From: Phymatolithon calcareum
Taxonomy: Eukaryota > Rhodophyta > Florideophyceae > Hapalidiales
DNA: 64,000 nucleotides
Direction: 5' to 3'
Assembly: GCA_977006965.1 (NCBI GenBank)
Contig: OZ345365.1
Span: 1,116,001-1,180,000 of the forward strand
Below are positions 1 through 10,560 of this stretch, one piece after another; the stretch's first letter is position 1, and each line of letters opens with the position of its first letter. The translations under genes were made by a program, and so were the position numbers. Under the pieces are notes generated by a model. The model saw only the letters and a list, made by a program, of their open reading frames with translations. It ran no database searches and was not told the DNA's origin.

Positions 1-1365
1 ACGCCCATGATGCCGGCATCTACGTGAATCCTCAGTGAGCTAGTTCTTCACAGAGTTTCCATGAATTGTTTTATGCGCTGAATGAATTGTGAGGAAGGTC
101 TCGCACTCATTGTGCTCCTGCCTAAAAGTAGAAAAGAGCAAGAAAGTGTCAAAAAATACGATACAGTGACTTTATAGGCTCCGATTCAAATATTGTCGGT
201 ATCGCCATATTTTACTGCTTATCTATATACAGCAGATGGTGTGTTCATGGACGTTCTTACTGAGAGCTTTTTCAAGAATTCTGTTTCATTATTCAAACAG
301 CCCGGCCACGTTTCACGCGGATGGCGTCATACTTCGCGCTATTTCCCCAACAGGGCTTCAAATTCTCCTGGACATCGCCTCAGACTGGGCCGCCTCTACC
401 GAGATAGTTTGGAATACTACTGTCGGGAAGAGTTGCGTCATAACTCCTAATCGTGCAAACGAAAGCTTCAAATTCGTTCTTGCATGAAAAGAAATCGAGA
501 CTGTGTCTGAATCTACATACTTGGGCATATGCCTATCTTCGAACGGCGTAACAGAAACTTCTACGCTTTCAAGAATAGATGCTACACAGAATCGATTGAT
601 GGTTCTCAGAAACATCGGACTCCACGGAAAAGGGTTCACACCCTCGACATGCTTAAGACTATATAAGGCGCTCGTTTTGTCAATGACGGAGTATCTTCTT
701 CGGTTCGCAGACCTTACGAGTAACATCTTCCGCGCACAGGTCGCTCTAGAGAGCAACCTGTTCTCAAGAATGATGAGCACCTGGTGCAAGAACATGTAGG
801 GCCGCTTTCGAGGAATATGCCGCCTGGAGTCCATTCAACTACGCCAAGCATTTGAGCTCCAAGTTCATAACAGCACGGAAACTTCGAAGAAAAAAAGCAA
901 TTGAGCTTCCCAATGGCACAACACGACTGGAAATATTGAACGTGACAACGATGTGAATCACAAAGCTCTTCTCTTTACCCCTACAGAAGTATTTGTGCGC
1001 GACCTTGATGCCACGACAAATGTACACGCAAGAACGGAAAAGAACGCAAAAGAAGAATGGGATGCATGTCTCCCTCCCAAAGCCACTGGAAGCGAGGGCT
1101 GGTGCCCTCCTCAGCCCATCAAGAACGAGCTACCACCATTTCTCACCCCCAAAAAAGGGAAGCACAGGCTTCTTTGCACTCACTGGTTATTTAACCGTTT
1201 CCCATACTCCTGACAAGAGCAAGCAAGCAATGAAGATTCCGAACAAGATGAAGCTCTCAAGGATATTTCAAACTTAATGCATAAACAACGGCTTTCCGAT
1301 TTTCAAAAAGAGAAGCTGGAAATGGCAGTTGATACTGTCCACAGAAAATGTCCGAAATCAACTAC
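1..1365 (+). pseudogene. LINE reverse transcriptase remnant, copy 1
   Basis: Decayed non-LTR reverse transcriptase in several frames. From about 110 it reads like the start of the RT domain (ALIVLLPKS, matching LIPIYKK in the intact element at 51641-54652). Most of the fingers region is then missing. The motif C region appears as ADGV in place of FADD near 322, followed by thumb-like sequence with TYLG and PSTCLRLYKAL to about 799. A TGA at 485-487 interrupts the frame in this copy only. The stretch 953-1365 keeps a weak form of the C-terminal module seen in the other LINEs (LLCTHWLFNRFP against RQLAVKWAFGRFP). It stops at the TTAA that borders the foldback element. It is not functional. Confidence 0.72.
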
Positions 1366-2429
1366 TTAAGGACCTACATCCCGATCTTAGATTTTCACTT
1401 TTATTTTTATGAGCTTGGGAATCCGAGAAGCTCATTGGACACTTCCTGTTATGGTAGTACATAATTGGCTAAGCAAAAAAAGTCCTCGCGCCGTGGAAAC
1501 TTTTTCTAGAAATTCTCAGCAGAGGGTTCCTTGAAAAATCGGAACAGCTCCTTAAACGCGCAATTTAAGACCACTTCCTAATCCGTTCTTCGCATTTCGA
1601 AAACTATTATAGAAAGCCAAGAATGTAGGTTATCCAAAAATCAAAAAAAATCAAAGAAAGGAGATGAAATAAGGAGTGTAGAGCACTTTTCGTAATTCTG
1701 ATCTTGAAAAAGAATCGCCTACAAAGATGGACAATTATCTCGAAAAGGACTCGATGAATTTCTTATTGCCTCTGTGAAAAGTTTCAAATGGTTGTAGACA
1801 AAAGTTTCCAATATTCGGCTCATTACAGAAAAATGCTTACTGTGTTTCCTTTGAACAGTTTCAGCTTCTCGTCGGGGCGCAATGTGCATTTTACTACATT
1901 TTTCGCCTGTTCCTTTGCCGATTTTAAAAAACTTTTCGTCTCTTGTTTGCCACCTAGACGTTCGATTTTACCAAATTTGCGGTATTCCTGTAGTATTCTA
2001 CAACCATTTGAAACTTTTGACAGAGGCAATAAGAAATTCATCGAGTCCTTTTCGAGATAATTGTCCATCTTTGTAGGCGATTCTTTTTCAAGATCAGAAT
2101 TACGAAAAGTGCTCTACACTCCTTATTTCATCTCCTTTCTTTGATTTTTTTTGATTTTTGGATAACCTACATTCTTGGCTTTCTATAATAGTTTTCGAAA
2201 TGCGAAGAACGGATTAGGAAGTGGTCTTAAATTGCGCGTTTAAGGAGCTGTTCCGATTTTTCAAGGAACCCTCTGCTGAGAATTTCTAGAAAAAGTTTCC
2301 ACGGCTCGAGGACTTTTTTTGCTTAGCCAATTATGTACTACCATAACAGGAAGTGTCCAATGAGCTTCTCGGATTCCCAAGCTCAGAAAAATAAAAGTGA
2401 AAATCTAAGATGGGGATGTAGGTCCTTAA
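1366..2429. mobile_element. TTAA-flanked foldback element, copy 1
   Basis: Both ends carry TTAA (1366-1369 and 2426-2429) and the inverted terminus GGACCTACATCCC. The left arm (1370 to about 1800) is the reverse complement of the right arm (about 1996-2425), with few mismatches. The 195-bp loop is unpaired because the left arm has lost its inner part relative to copy 3. TTAA duplication is the mark of the piggyBac superfamily, so a non-autonomous piggyBac-like foldback is the first guess. No transposase is present, and a different class with a coincidental TTAA cannot be excluded. Confidence 0.6.
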
Positions 2430-3492
2430 ATGAGAACGTAAGCGAAGGATTATAGAGCAACGAAAAGTCGCTCAGGTGCAATGATAATTGACAAAGGGAG
2501 CTTCAATTAAACAGAAATCCAATCCAATCCAATCCAGATGGCGTGTTCAACTATTGCCTGCATGAACTCATGGCCATAAAGGCGAACTCGACAGAGAAAA
2601 TCCTTCGTTTCGACGCCGGAATCGTTGATTATTGGAAAATTCAATTTTGATCAGCAAACAGCCCGTGCTATCTGTTCTATGATAGGTTAGTCGAAGCCGT
2701 GTTTTGCACGACAGTGTTCCACGTGTCACAAATTAGTTGGTTTTATGCTAATAATAGATTGGCACATAGTTCACTCCAAAATTAGGGATGAGCATCAACG
2801 AGATTCTAAAGTCTGATACCACTTTTGATATTTTTATCAAACCTCTGATATTATATCAGAGGTATGACAAAGGATATGCCTACGTGACTTAGGGTTGATA
2901 TTCAAGTTTTCCTTGATATATCAATGATATTGCTCTTCAGTTTTGTACAATTTGTTCAAAAATAACACAAGTTTTCGGGGTAAACGTGTAAAAGCTATGA
3001 TTGTGCAATCTTAATTCCACCAAGCGGAATGTTTCGTCTCTTAAGCAGAGGGATTGTTAAATTTTGAATTGATATTTTCTAATATACTGTATGCTATGAT
3101 TCGATGTCGATGATATTTGGAAAAAGGCTGATATTCGTTGATATTGCGAAAATTGGGCTGATATCTGATATTTCGTTGAAATATCAATTCTCATTCCTAT
3201 CCCAAATTCCTCCATCAATCCTCGCACACACGTCACCAGGAGTGCCCCATTCCCAGCCTCAATTACTGCATACGCACGGTTTCGGCCATGCCAAGTTGTT
3301 ACTGTTTCGTCGCTGCTCCGAACTCTAGTTCTATTCCCGAAACCCACCGCTAAGGCCGCCCTCATTCCACGGTCGTGAGCCAAACGTCCGCAGCGAAGTC
3401 TCGCTTCTCTGTTCCTGCCTTTCAAGGTATACACACTTTTCTTCTCTGGGAAACGCAGAAGTTCCCCAGCAAAACACTCTACGTTCACTTCA
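2430..3492. other. Upstream region of Sel1 gene, copy 1
   Basis: No convincing gene. A short (AATCC)n run lies near 2517-2537. From 2790 to 3200 the DNA is rich in GATAT/ATATC words, many in inverted order around CTGATATTATATCAG. The sequence TTATAGAG at 2450-2457 is the empty target of the hAT-like MITE present in copy 2. The last 250 bases are the probable 5' leader of the Sel1 gene; no clear TATA box is seen. A long minus-strand frame here looks like a chance frame. Confidence 0.5.
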
Positions 3493-5700
3493 ATGAATCT
3501 TAATGGAGCGGCGGGTTCTCACGCAGATGAACTTTCCCAGATGGACCTGAATTCTCCTGCGGTCCCAGAACGCGCGAATGTTGATGACATGAACAAGCTC
3601 GGCTTGTTACTACAGTACGGCGCAAAACACGTAACTGCTGACCCTCTTCGTGCTACAGGATTGTACACCCGCGCCATCGAGGAAGGCGGACATCTAGATG
3701 CAATGTACAATCTGGGAACATTATTGCACCACGGAGCAGACGGCGTATCGGCAGATTATCATCGTGCCAAGGAGCTGTACACCCGGGCTATCAGTGAAGG
3801 ATCTCATGTGAAGGCCATGGTCAAGCTGGGTGTTTTGCTGGAAAACGGCGCAGACGGCAGTCCACCAGATCTGCCTCAAGCGCTGCAGCTGTACGCACGA
3901 GCAGTTGAGGAAGGCGCAGACGTGAATGCAATGAACAGCTTCGGGCGATTGATAGAGCATGGCGTAGACGGCGTTCCCGCAGATCCACCTCGTGCATTAC
4001 AGCTCTATACCCGGGCGATAAATGAGGGCAATCGTCTTCGTGCGATGGGAAATGTTGAGAAAATGCTTCTAGTCGGAGCACATGGAGCTCCAGAAGACGC
4101 ACCAGATCTCAAAGCAATGTATAATCTGGCACTACTTCTCGAAGATGGCTCTATGGGCGTTCCAGCAGATCCGATTCGCGCGGTGGAGCTATATTCCAGA
4201 GCAATTGATGAGTTCGGAGACTTCCAGTCGATGAACAATCTAGGGGTAATATTACAAAACGGCCGAGACGGCGTTCCGGCAGACCCCCGTCGTGCTGCCC
4301 AACTCTACAACAGAGCGATAGCTGAAGGAAACTACGTGCATTCAAAGATCAATCTTGCACTGATGCTCCAAGACGGCGCAGATGGCGTTCCGGCCGATGC
4401 TCCTCGCTCTGTACAGCTGTATATTCAAGCAGTAGACGATGATTCCGATACCAGTGCAATGTATTTTTTGGCATCTCTTCTTGAAAACGGCGCTACCGGT
4501 GTTCGAGCAAACGCTTCTCGTGCTGCTCAACTATACATGCGAGCTATCGAGGAAGGAGCAGACGTTCAGGCGATGTACAATCTGGGATCGATGTTGCATG
4601 AAGGTTGCGAAGGCCTTCCCGCGGACCCGCCTCGTGCCGTACAGCTCTATACCCGGGCTATCAACGAGGGCAGACACATAAGCGCAATGTTTTGTCTTGG
4701 AATCCTGTTAGATAATGGTGCCGATGGTGTTCCGGCAGACCCTGTCCGAGCAGCGGAACTATACAGTCAAGCAATCGAAGAAGGCGCAGACGGGTGCGCG
4801 ATGAACAATTTGGGATGGATGCTACAAGATGGTCGGGACGGCGTGCCAGCAGATCCCATTCGCGCCATGGAATTGTATACTCGTGCAATCAATGAGTGTA
4901 GGCAAGTACAATCCATGGTCAATTTAGGCGTCCTGTTGGAAGAAGGCGCTGACGGTGTTCCAGCAAACGCTCCTCGAGCAGCTCATCTATTTATGCAAGC
5001 AATCGAGGAAGGTGAAAACTTTCAGGCGATGTACAAACTGGGATCGATGTTGCATGAAGGTTGCGAAGGCCTTCCCGCGGACCCGCCTCGTGCCGTACAG
5101 CTCTATACCCGGGCTATCAGCGAGGGCAGACACATACCCGCAATGTTTTGTCTTGGAATCCTGTTAGATGATGGTGCCGATGGTGTTCCGGCAGACCCTG
5201 TCCGAGCAGCGGAACTATACAGTCAAGCAATCGAAGAAGGCGCAGACGGGTGCGCGATGAACAATTTGGGACGGATGCTACAAGATGGCCGAGACGGCGT
5301 GCCAGCAGATCCCATTCGCGCCATGGAATTGTATACTCGTGCAATCAATGAGTGTAGGCAAGTACAATCCATGGTCAATCTAGGACTTCTGCTTCAATAT
5401 GGGAAACCTGGAGTGCCAGCTAACTTGCCTAAAGCCATTGAACTCTATGAGAGTGCGATTGATGAAAGTGGTGACGTAGAAGCCATGGTCAATTTAGGAC
5501 GGTTGGTAGAAAAAGGCAGTGATACAGTGCCTACAGACATTCCACGTGCTGTGCGGCTGTACACGCTCGCCATAGACAAGTCTGCGAATGCAAACGCGTT
5601 GGTCAACTTGGCACTGCTACTGAGAAGTGGGGCGGAGCACGTTGTAGCGGATCCGAAACGCGCTATGGAATTGATTAGAAGAGCCTATTCGAATATGTAG
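3493..5700 (+). CDS. Sel1-repeat protein, 735 aa
   Basis: One open frame of 735 residues. After an Asn/Asp-rich leader of about 35 residues without signal peptide or membrane segment, the protein is almost wholly 38-residue Sel1-like repeats (consensus ADPxRAxxLYxRAIEEGxxxxAMxNLGxLLxxGADGVP), ending RRAYSNM. Sel1 repeats are TPR-like helical hairpins that act as adaptor scaffolds; the partner is unknown. One repeat near residues 190-205 (GAHGAPEDAPDLKAM) lacks its first helix. Repeats at 4507-5418 form two nearly identical four-repeat blocks. The start is the first ATG of the frame and is shared by all three copies. Absence of stops and conservation in three paralogues argue that it is functional. 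No operon-like neighbour exists. Confidence 0.88.
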   Translation: MNLNGAAGSHADELSQMDLNSPAVPERANVDDMNKLGLLLQYGAKHVTADPLRATGLYTRAIEEGGHLDAMYNLGTLLHHGADGVSADYHRAKELYTRAISEGSHVKAMVKLGVLLENGADGSPPDLPQALQLYARAVEEGADVNAMNSFGRLIEHGVDGVPADPPRALQLYTRAINEGNRLRAMGNVEKMLLVGAHGAPEDAPDLKAMYNLALLLEDGSMGVPADPIRAVELYSRAIDEFGDFQSMNNLGVILQNGRDGVPADPRRAAQLYNRAIAEGNYVHSKINLALMLQDGADGVPADAPRSVQLYIQAVDDDSDTSAMYFLASLLENGATGVRANASRAAQLYMRAIEEGADVQAMYNLGSMLHEGCEGLPADPPRAVQLYTRAINEGRHISAMFCLGILLDNGADGVPADPVRAAELYSQAIEEGADGCAMNNLGWMLQDGRDGVPADPIRAMELYTRAINECRQVQSMVNLGVLLEEGADGVPANAPRAAHLFMQAIEEGENFQAMYKLGSMLHEGCEGLPADPPRAVQLYTRAISEGRHIPAMFCLGILLDDGADGVPADPVRAAELYSQAIEEGADGCAMNNLGRMLQDGRDGVPADPIRAMELYTRAINECRQVQSMVNLGLLLQYGKPGVPANLPKAIELYESAIDESGDVEAMVNLGRLVEKGSDTVPTDIPRAVRLYTLAIDKSANANALVNLALLLRSGAEHVVADPKRAMELIRRAYSNM
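4507..5418 (+). repeat. Two 456-bp four-repeat blocks in Sel1 gene 1
   Basis: Blocks 4507-4962 and 4963-5418 each encode four Sel1 repeats (152 residues) in the same order (AxRAAxL.., PPRAVQL.., VRAAELYSQ.., IRAMELYTR..). They are nearly identical over long stretches at DNA level, as expected after recent unequal crossover or conversion. Confidence 0.85.
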
Positions 5701-6200
5701 TCACCACTTAAATATTTTACAATGCTTACTGAAGTGCAGGTTGAGAAGCCAATGGTAACGTACTCTTAGGTGGGAAAACTGAAACACTATGAAAAGGTCT
5801 GTTGTGACAAGAAATGTTAAGTACCGACTCTGTTATTACGCCGCAAACCGAATCAGTTGCGTTAATTTGCAAGAGCTAACACATCTCGAATGGCTTAGAC
5901 TTCTCTAATTGTTCCCGCAGGACTACATAAGTCGATCTGAGAGCGATGGCTAACAGAAAAACAACGAACAACAGCAATCCGACATTACCGAGATATATGT
6001 AGTCGACCTTTTCTTCTGAGAGCATCTACCTCCAGTAACAGTCCTCACTAAGCATTACGATTGGTGAATCCTCGAGCTCAAGTTAAAGTTTCGACTTCAT
6101 TAACTCGGAGTGGGAATTGATCTAGAATGAAGATTTGTCGTCCTTGGTTTAAAAGAGGGCATTCAGTCCTACTTTTGCAAGAAGATAAGAAGGTTTTTAG
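5701..6200. other. Sel1 3' flank, copy 1
   Basis: No gene recognised. The first 100 bases are probably 3' untranslated sequence. From about 6060 the DNA is a diverged relative of 12785-12960 in the same copy, so the two Sel1-flank blocks are old duplicates. The frame around 6126 (MKICRPWFKRGHSV) is matched by MKICRPCFQRGHSV in the second block. GGTTTTTAG at 6192-6200 would serve as a splice acceptor for the following open frame. Confidence 0.4.
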
Positions 6201-6737
6201 AACCCAATTCGCGCGAAGCGGAGGCTTATCTCGGTCTTACATTGCTCGGTTACACAGGGCGCTGGTAATCGAGAAATAGATGGAATCTGGCGTTATACAA
6301 CCTTCACACAGCTGGCGTCATTCTACCTGATTGATTTTGAAGCAGTAAATCACCACAACCTTTTCAATTGCTTCGCATCAGGCAATGTGAAAGCCATGTC
6401 ATATGCCAAAGCCTCGCGTACAACGAAGAAAACATTTGTAAAACGTTCTCAACATCGCCATCCAACAATTCTCCACTCACTTCCTCAAGCACCCCGTCAT
6501 CCATTTGGAAAAGATAGCGCTTTTGCAGCCGCGGATTTGGAAGCAACATCCGGCCAAGCACGGGAATGTCGGCGATATATGTATGAGAGAAGAGGGAGCT
6601 TCAGAAGGCCGCTAGGAGCACCAGGACTTCACGAGTTGATCGAGCCCCGAGACGAAACCCCTTTATCGCTCATTCCCGAGGGGATGTATGTAGCCGGGCA
6701 AATTGCTGTTCGAGGGCACAGGTGGGGAATCAGCTGA
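6201..6737 (+). pseudogene. Unidentified decayed coding block A, copy 1
   Basis: An open plus-strand frame without a clear ATG runs from the TAG ending at 6200 to a TGA at 6737. Its most telling support is comparison with block B of the same copy (12940-13450). Peptides such as EIDGIWRYTTF against EIDVNWGRTTF, PGLHELIEPR against PELHKLLEPQ and AVRGHRWGIS against TVRGGKWGIG align with conservative changes. A second frame (NVLxI, LKHP, HPAKDGN) also aligns, so at least one old frameshift exists. Block B carries several stops. I do not recognise the family. It could be a downstream exon of a larger gene or an old transposon remnant. Confidence 0.45.
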
Positions 6738-6740
6738 ACT

Positions 6741-7034
6741 GTCTCTCTCTAAGAAGGCCGAGAGACTCATTTTTTAGTCATCAAAGTGTCGACCGTAAAT
6801 TTGATTGTACTAAAACATGTCCACAAAGAAGTAAGATGTATTTATGTATGAATATCGTTTGAATTCACAGTGGCCCCAAAAATGTCAATCCCTTCAGATT
6901 TACGAACAATCCGCCCTTCACCTTATTTGCCCGTGGAGCATTTGTTTGGCTCCTTCATGTGACCTAATGGACTACCACCTCTAGCGTCAGCTGCTGTTCA
7001 TGATGTTGGCAAGGCCAATGATCCAAGAGAAAGC
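6741..7034. other. Spacer after block A, copy 1
   Basis: No gene on the plus strand. In copy 3 the corresponding GATTGT site (near 6800 here) carries the 1.7-kb Helitron-like insertion. The right part is probably the 3' exon and 3' UTR of the minus-strand candidate gene next to it: the peptide FLLDHWPCQHHEQQL followed by a stop near 6970. Confidence 0.35.
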
Positions 7035-7304
7035 CTGTATGGAAGATGGACGTTAGTGACCATTTTGACAAGAAGAGGTGAAAAGAACGTGACGCAGACT
7101 TACTTCCAAACTTCAGTTTACCAACACAAACTTTCGACACGCTAGTGCTGCGCTTGCTCGTGGCCGCTTACGAGTATAACGACGAGATCGAGTGCGGACG
7201 CCATTGCATTTCTTACAAATTACCATAATCGAGGGCGTCGTCGCCTCGTTGGTGGTTTTGTTGGATACCTTGTGCACTTCGAAGTTGTTTGCGATTAGGT
7301 CCAT
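7035..7304 (-). CDS. Candidate small minus-strand gene, copy 1
   Basis: An ATG at 7304 opens a 63-codon minus-strand frame (MDLIANNFEVHKVSNK.., with a possible metal-binding ICKKC) about 110 bases downstream of a TATAAAAG box. The intervening leader is C/A-rich, as a 5' UTR would be. Further along, a strong donor GTAAGT (G at 7103), a branch-point CTAAC (7052-7056) and an acceptor CAG (7035-7037) outline a 69-base intron. Splicing would join KLKFG to a FLLDHWPCQHH tail ending in a stop. The frame of the first ATG and that of the tail differ, so the exact exon structure is unresolved. TATA, donor, branch point and acceptor are all conserved in copies 2 and 3. A 101-codon plus-strand frame on the same DNA is the alternative. 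Confidence 0.35.
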
Positions 7305-7412
7305 GTTGAGCTCTGCAGTTCGGCTTGTAGGAGGCAGGAAGTGGTTGTTGAAGGCTGTGGTCTGGTTGTTGCTGTCTTGCGGGAATCTTCACAACAGCGA
7401 CGAAATGGTCGC

Positions 7413-7420
7413 CTTTTATA
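7413..7420 (-). promoter_or_regulatory. TATA box, copy 1
   Basis: TATAAAAG on the minus strand, about 110 bases before the candidate ATG at 7304. It is identical in copies 2 (24965-24972) and 3 (42490-42497). Confidence 0.5.
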
Positions 7421-7732
7421 GGCAAATCGAGTCGCAGTTCGCGAGATCATACGATTTGTTATTCATAAGATTCAAGACTAGCCTCAGGCGGCGGTGAGAG
7501 CCTCTGGGATGTGCCGTGAAATCGCTTCAGCCCAAATTTGCACTCCAGAGGCACAAGCACATTAGCACTGCACTGTTTATATGAATCAGTAGTGTTCAGA
7601 AATGCCCTGATAGGACAAGATAGAAGTTTGCCACATACCTCGAAACTTGTGCACCCATTGAGATGCTATGTAAGCCATTTGACTCTAAATTTAGGTAGCT
7701 TGCTCTGCGTCGGTTTCCCTTTTTTTTGAGCA

Positions 7733-7870
7733 AAGTTTATTTAAAAGCCCCACAGACTTCCGAAGATATGGGCAAGGCTTCCTCAGTTGCTATCTACCTT
7801 TGTGTAGCTTACGAAAACGCGCCGCCAGAGGGGCGGGCGGAAAAACTTAGGATCTCAGATATCCCATCTA
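7733..7870 (-). mobile_element. LINE 3' tail fragment, copy 1
   Basis: Reverse complement of the 3' untranslated end found at 61230-61311, ending GGGCTTTTAAATAAAC. It includes the shared GAAGCCTTGCCCATATC. It is a severely 5'-truncated insert or remnant with no coding part recognised. Confidence 0.55.
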
Positions 7871-7922
7871 AATTGCAGAACTCCAGTATTGTTCGCTGTA
7901 GACGAACCCGGGTAGCGAGGCG

Positions 7923-8378
7923 TCACTGTGTGTTCATTGCGCCACATTTTGCAGCTCGGTGATCAGTGCACCGAGCTCGTTTGACAGCTGATCCGATAGC
8001 ACGTCGTATCCGCGCATGGCACGTGGCGCGGTACTCGCGTAAGTCCCTATTGATTAAGGGCGTTGGCATCGTCTCTATAGACGCTCTGCCGGCAGCGGCA
8101 TACCGCTGGTATTTTAGGTATTCTCTGGACACCGACTTCTTGCTCGGTGTTGCATGTCTTCTCCACTTTCGCCGCCGTGCTCGCTCCTCGGCTGTTTGCT
8201 CCGCGCAACGTATCCTCTCATGGGTGTCACGAAGGCTTCTGCGTTGCTCCTGCCAGTGCGCCTGCTTCCTGTTAAAGCAGTCTTCGTCGGTTTCCTCTGC
8301 TAGTTTTGGTGAACATGGCTTTGGCGAGAGCACAGGATGCCGGACACGAAATATGGAAGGTGCAGAGGCCAAAGCCAA
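7923..8378 (-). CDS. Conserved ORF of 151 codons, strand uncertain, copy 1
   Basis: A minus-strand frame rich in Arg, Glu and Ala (RRSLRDTHERIRCAEQTAEE) with no recognisable domain, intact in copies 1 and 2. A 158-codon plus-strand frame overlaps it in both copies, so the coding strand is not settled; both may be by-products of GC-rich DNA. Copy 3 has lost most of it through a microhomology deletion, so it is dispensable there. Confidence 0.2.
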   Translation of the reverse strand: MALASAPSIFRVRHPVLSPKPCSPKLAEETDEDCFNRKQAHWQEQRRSLRDTHERIRCAEQTAEERARRRKWRRHATPSKKSVSREYLKYQRYAAAGRASIETMPTPLINRDLREYRATCHARIRRAIGSAVKRARCTDHRAAKCGAMNTQ

Positions 8379-8499
8379 GAGATGTGTGATGATGTCGCTG
8401 GCAATGATTGCACAGACCGGGCAATTAAACAGTGAAATTTAAGAAGCTCTCCGAGTGCAAGCGCCTGGTACAGTGTTTACTCTTGTATTGCAAACTTTG

Positions 8500-9908
8500 T
8501 CTTGAACTATTCAATCGACTCCCACTCCAAACTCGGAACAGATGTCAAATGCGCAAGCACTACCCTTCGGAATTCATCCCCCAACTGCTGTTCATACTCC
8601 CCTTGTCGCATACCACCGCCGCCCACCAAACAAAGCATTTCCCGATCTATCCTTCTCGTCATCTCTCCCTCACCTCGTATCTTTCGCGTGAAAAACGCAG
8701 AATTGTTTCACAATTCATCGGAAAACAGCGGCTTCCCCTCCTCAATCAAATCATCCACTTGAAAAGCATGCTGTCTCGACCTCGACACTCATTGTGATGA
8801 AGCGTAAAGCTTTCGTTCGGCACCACAAAGAAAATACTGCGCCAATTCGTCGCCAAAGCACGCTCTTTGAAATAGCGATAAGTCTAGACCGCACGCGCAT
8901 AAAATGCTCATCCGCCGCATCAGAAAGTGAGAGCACCGCCAAAAGCCGCCACACACGCGCATCAAGTACGAGAAACTTCACAAAACTCGCGATGCCAAAT
9001 GAACCATCCAGAGTTCTTCGCCACCGCGAACTCAATATGACGCAACATCGGGTAGCGCAAAATGAGCGAATCATTCCTCCAAGTAGCGATATCCTCTTCC
9101 GATATTTTGTAAGCGTAGTAAGCACCGGACGCTAGCGCGGAATCGACATATATTCGCCCAACTCTGTGCCACGCAAATCGGTCCCATTTAGCCGCACTTT
9201 TCCATTCGATGAACGAGAGACGATGTTTGCGCACACAGTGGTAGCCAAGAAGCTCGCGGATGAACGTTGGTCATACGATGGGATAATTGGCTCCTGAGAA
9301 ATTGACGAAACAGTCGAGCCACACACCGGATGCAAGTAGATGCTCGCCATCGATGAGGTAGTTGTATGGCAGTGTGATGCTGCGATCGGGGACAAAGTAG
9401 CGCGGCACAACGTGAATGCGCGATCGACAAAAGCGCGCGTTTGTCAGTTCTGAACGAGTTTCTGACAGTGTGCGCGATATATTGCCGTCCTCAAGTGATA
9501 GGTCGAAGTGCACCGCGAAGAGGTTGCCTCTGTTCCTGTTGCAATGGACGCGCAGAAAACGGGGGAAGCATTCGCGCCGCTCTGTACGAAGTAAGCGACT
9601 ATGACGTCGCGTGCATTCAGATTGGTACGAAGAGCGAAAAGGATGAACGCTGTGGTGACGCTGGTGGATGCGGCGCGGCGCAGTAGCTTGCTGTGGCAGC
9701 GGGTGAGTGGGCGGAACGACACGCGCCGCGGCCGCATCGCGTCAAGCAAGTGGCATTGGCATTGCCGGGTATAAGACTGCAAGCGGGACGCGTAGCGCTG
9801 CAATGAGTGTTGTGTGTATTGGGACCCCAGCGGGCACGCGGTGGTCCATTCTGTTTGATGGCGAGAGTGTGAACGAGGTGCGGGAACGCTAGGAAGTTGG
9901 CTATCCAA
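8500..9908 (-). pseudogene. GT14 core-2/I-branching glycosyltransferase-like pseudogene, copy 1
   Basis: Read from 9908 leftwards the minus strand follows the layout of the GT14 'Branch' domain. These are Golgi type II enzymes that add GlcNAc or xylose to glycans or proteins. Visible landmarks are DVIVAYF, a VHFD-like segment (better kept in copies 2 and 3), WLDCFVNFSGANYP (family: LSGxDYP), NSGWFIWHREF (family: GSxWxxLsReF) and DAADEHFM (family: PDExFFQT). An in-frame TGA lies at 9271-9273 between ANYP and PTFIRELL. One extra base after REFCE shifts the frame before FLVLDARVW. Both lesions occur in all three copies. This copy has additional indels near 9550. The N-terminal start and membrane anchor are not clear. 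Confidence 0.6.
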
Positions 9909-10109
9909 GACCAGACATGAACACCCCGAGCGGACCTCGAGAGGAGTAGGGCATGCCCTCTTTTCCGAACAGAGATAAACATTGTGCGAAGAAGTAGTTT
10001 TTCAAATAAAATTTGGACTCAAAAATATAACCAAAATTAGGTTCTGAGCGACAAATAAATAATTTATTTATTGCTCTTCCTAGCCCGTGCACAGGTCACG
10101 GGCAATGTT

Positions 10110-10560
10110 TTTTATTGCAATTTTTTAAAGCCCCACAGTCAAACGAATATACGGGCAAGGCTTCCTCAGGTGCTACCCTCACTAAGGCGGCTCTACTCTT
10201 ATACCTGGTATTCTATATGAGTCCCTAGTATGTATGTACTCGGTTGTTCTAATAGCTCTTCGTAGACGTTTTCGATGTGTCGCTTCTTCTTTCAGTACAG
10301 GTCTTCTTCATTCTGCATACTCTCGATGATGCTTTTGCTGAAGAGCAAAATGTCATCTAGTGCCTTCTCAGTTGCCGCTCTATCTTCTTCCTTGAGTGCA
10401 TAGGCTGCTAAGTTGCGATCCAGTGTCTCCATGTGCCGTCTCAGACAGCCTGTCTGACTTTGTTGCCGAATCTATCTTTCATCGTTGTTATAGACACTTC
10501 GGGAAATCTTCCAAAAGCGTACTGAACACCCAGTTGCCTGTGTTTCATTTGTGGAAATCC
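10110..10560 (-). pseudogene. Recombinant LINE 3' fragment, copy 1
   Basis: Encodes on the minus strand the last 80-85 residues of a LINE polyprotein (HRQLAVQYAFGRFP .. ALDDILLFSKSIIE) and its 3' tail ending TTGCAATAAAAA. The left flank matches the fragment at 44604-45740 in copy 3, while the right flank matches the fragment at 55545-55999. The switch lies between about 10405 and 10437. This is therefore the product of recombination between two elements. Confidence 0.7.

Noticed and set aside
2517-2537. (AATCC)n run as telomere-like or LINE tail
   Set aside because: Only about four units, same in all copies, with no adjacent LINE 3' end recognised.
3057-3488. 143-codon minus-strand frame overlapping the Sel1 leader
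   Set aside because: No domain, low-complexity ending derived from ATATC-rich DNA, broken in copy 3, and antisense to the probable 5' leader.
3721-5344. Many antisense frames over the Sel1 genes
   Set aside because: They mirror the 114-bp coding repeat and recur with its period.
3493-5700. Bacterial origin suggested by Sel1 repeats
   Set aside because: The surrounding LINEs, MULE, hAT MITE and intron signals are eukaryotic, and Sel1 repeats occur in many eukaryotes.
6031-6400. Resemblance of IEKxMESGVIQPSHS to the N-terminal part of Ty3/gypsy reverse transcriptase
   Set aside because: The match is short, interrupted by stops, not kept in block B, and no polymerase motifs follow.
9271-9273. 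UGA read as tryptophan (variant code) to explain the GT14 stop
   Set aside because: Intact ORFs in the window use TGG for Trp and end in TGA, for example LINE ORF1, so the standard code fits better.
9444-10092. Second minus-strand frame with a hydrophobic stretch (VHVWSWIANFLAF) as GT14 membrane anchor
   Set aside because: It is out of frame with the catalytic part and no splice signals clearly join them; left as unclear start.
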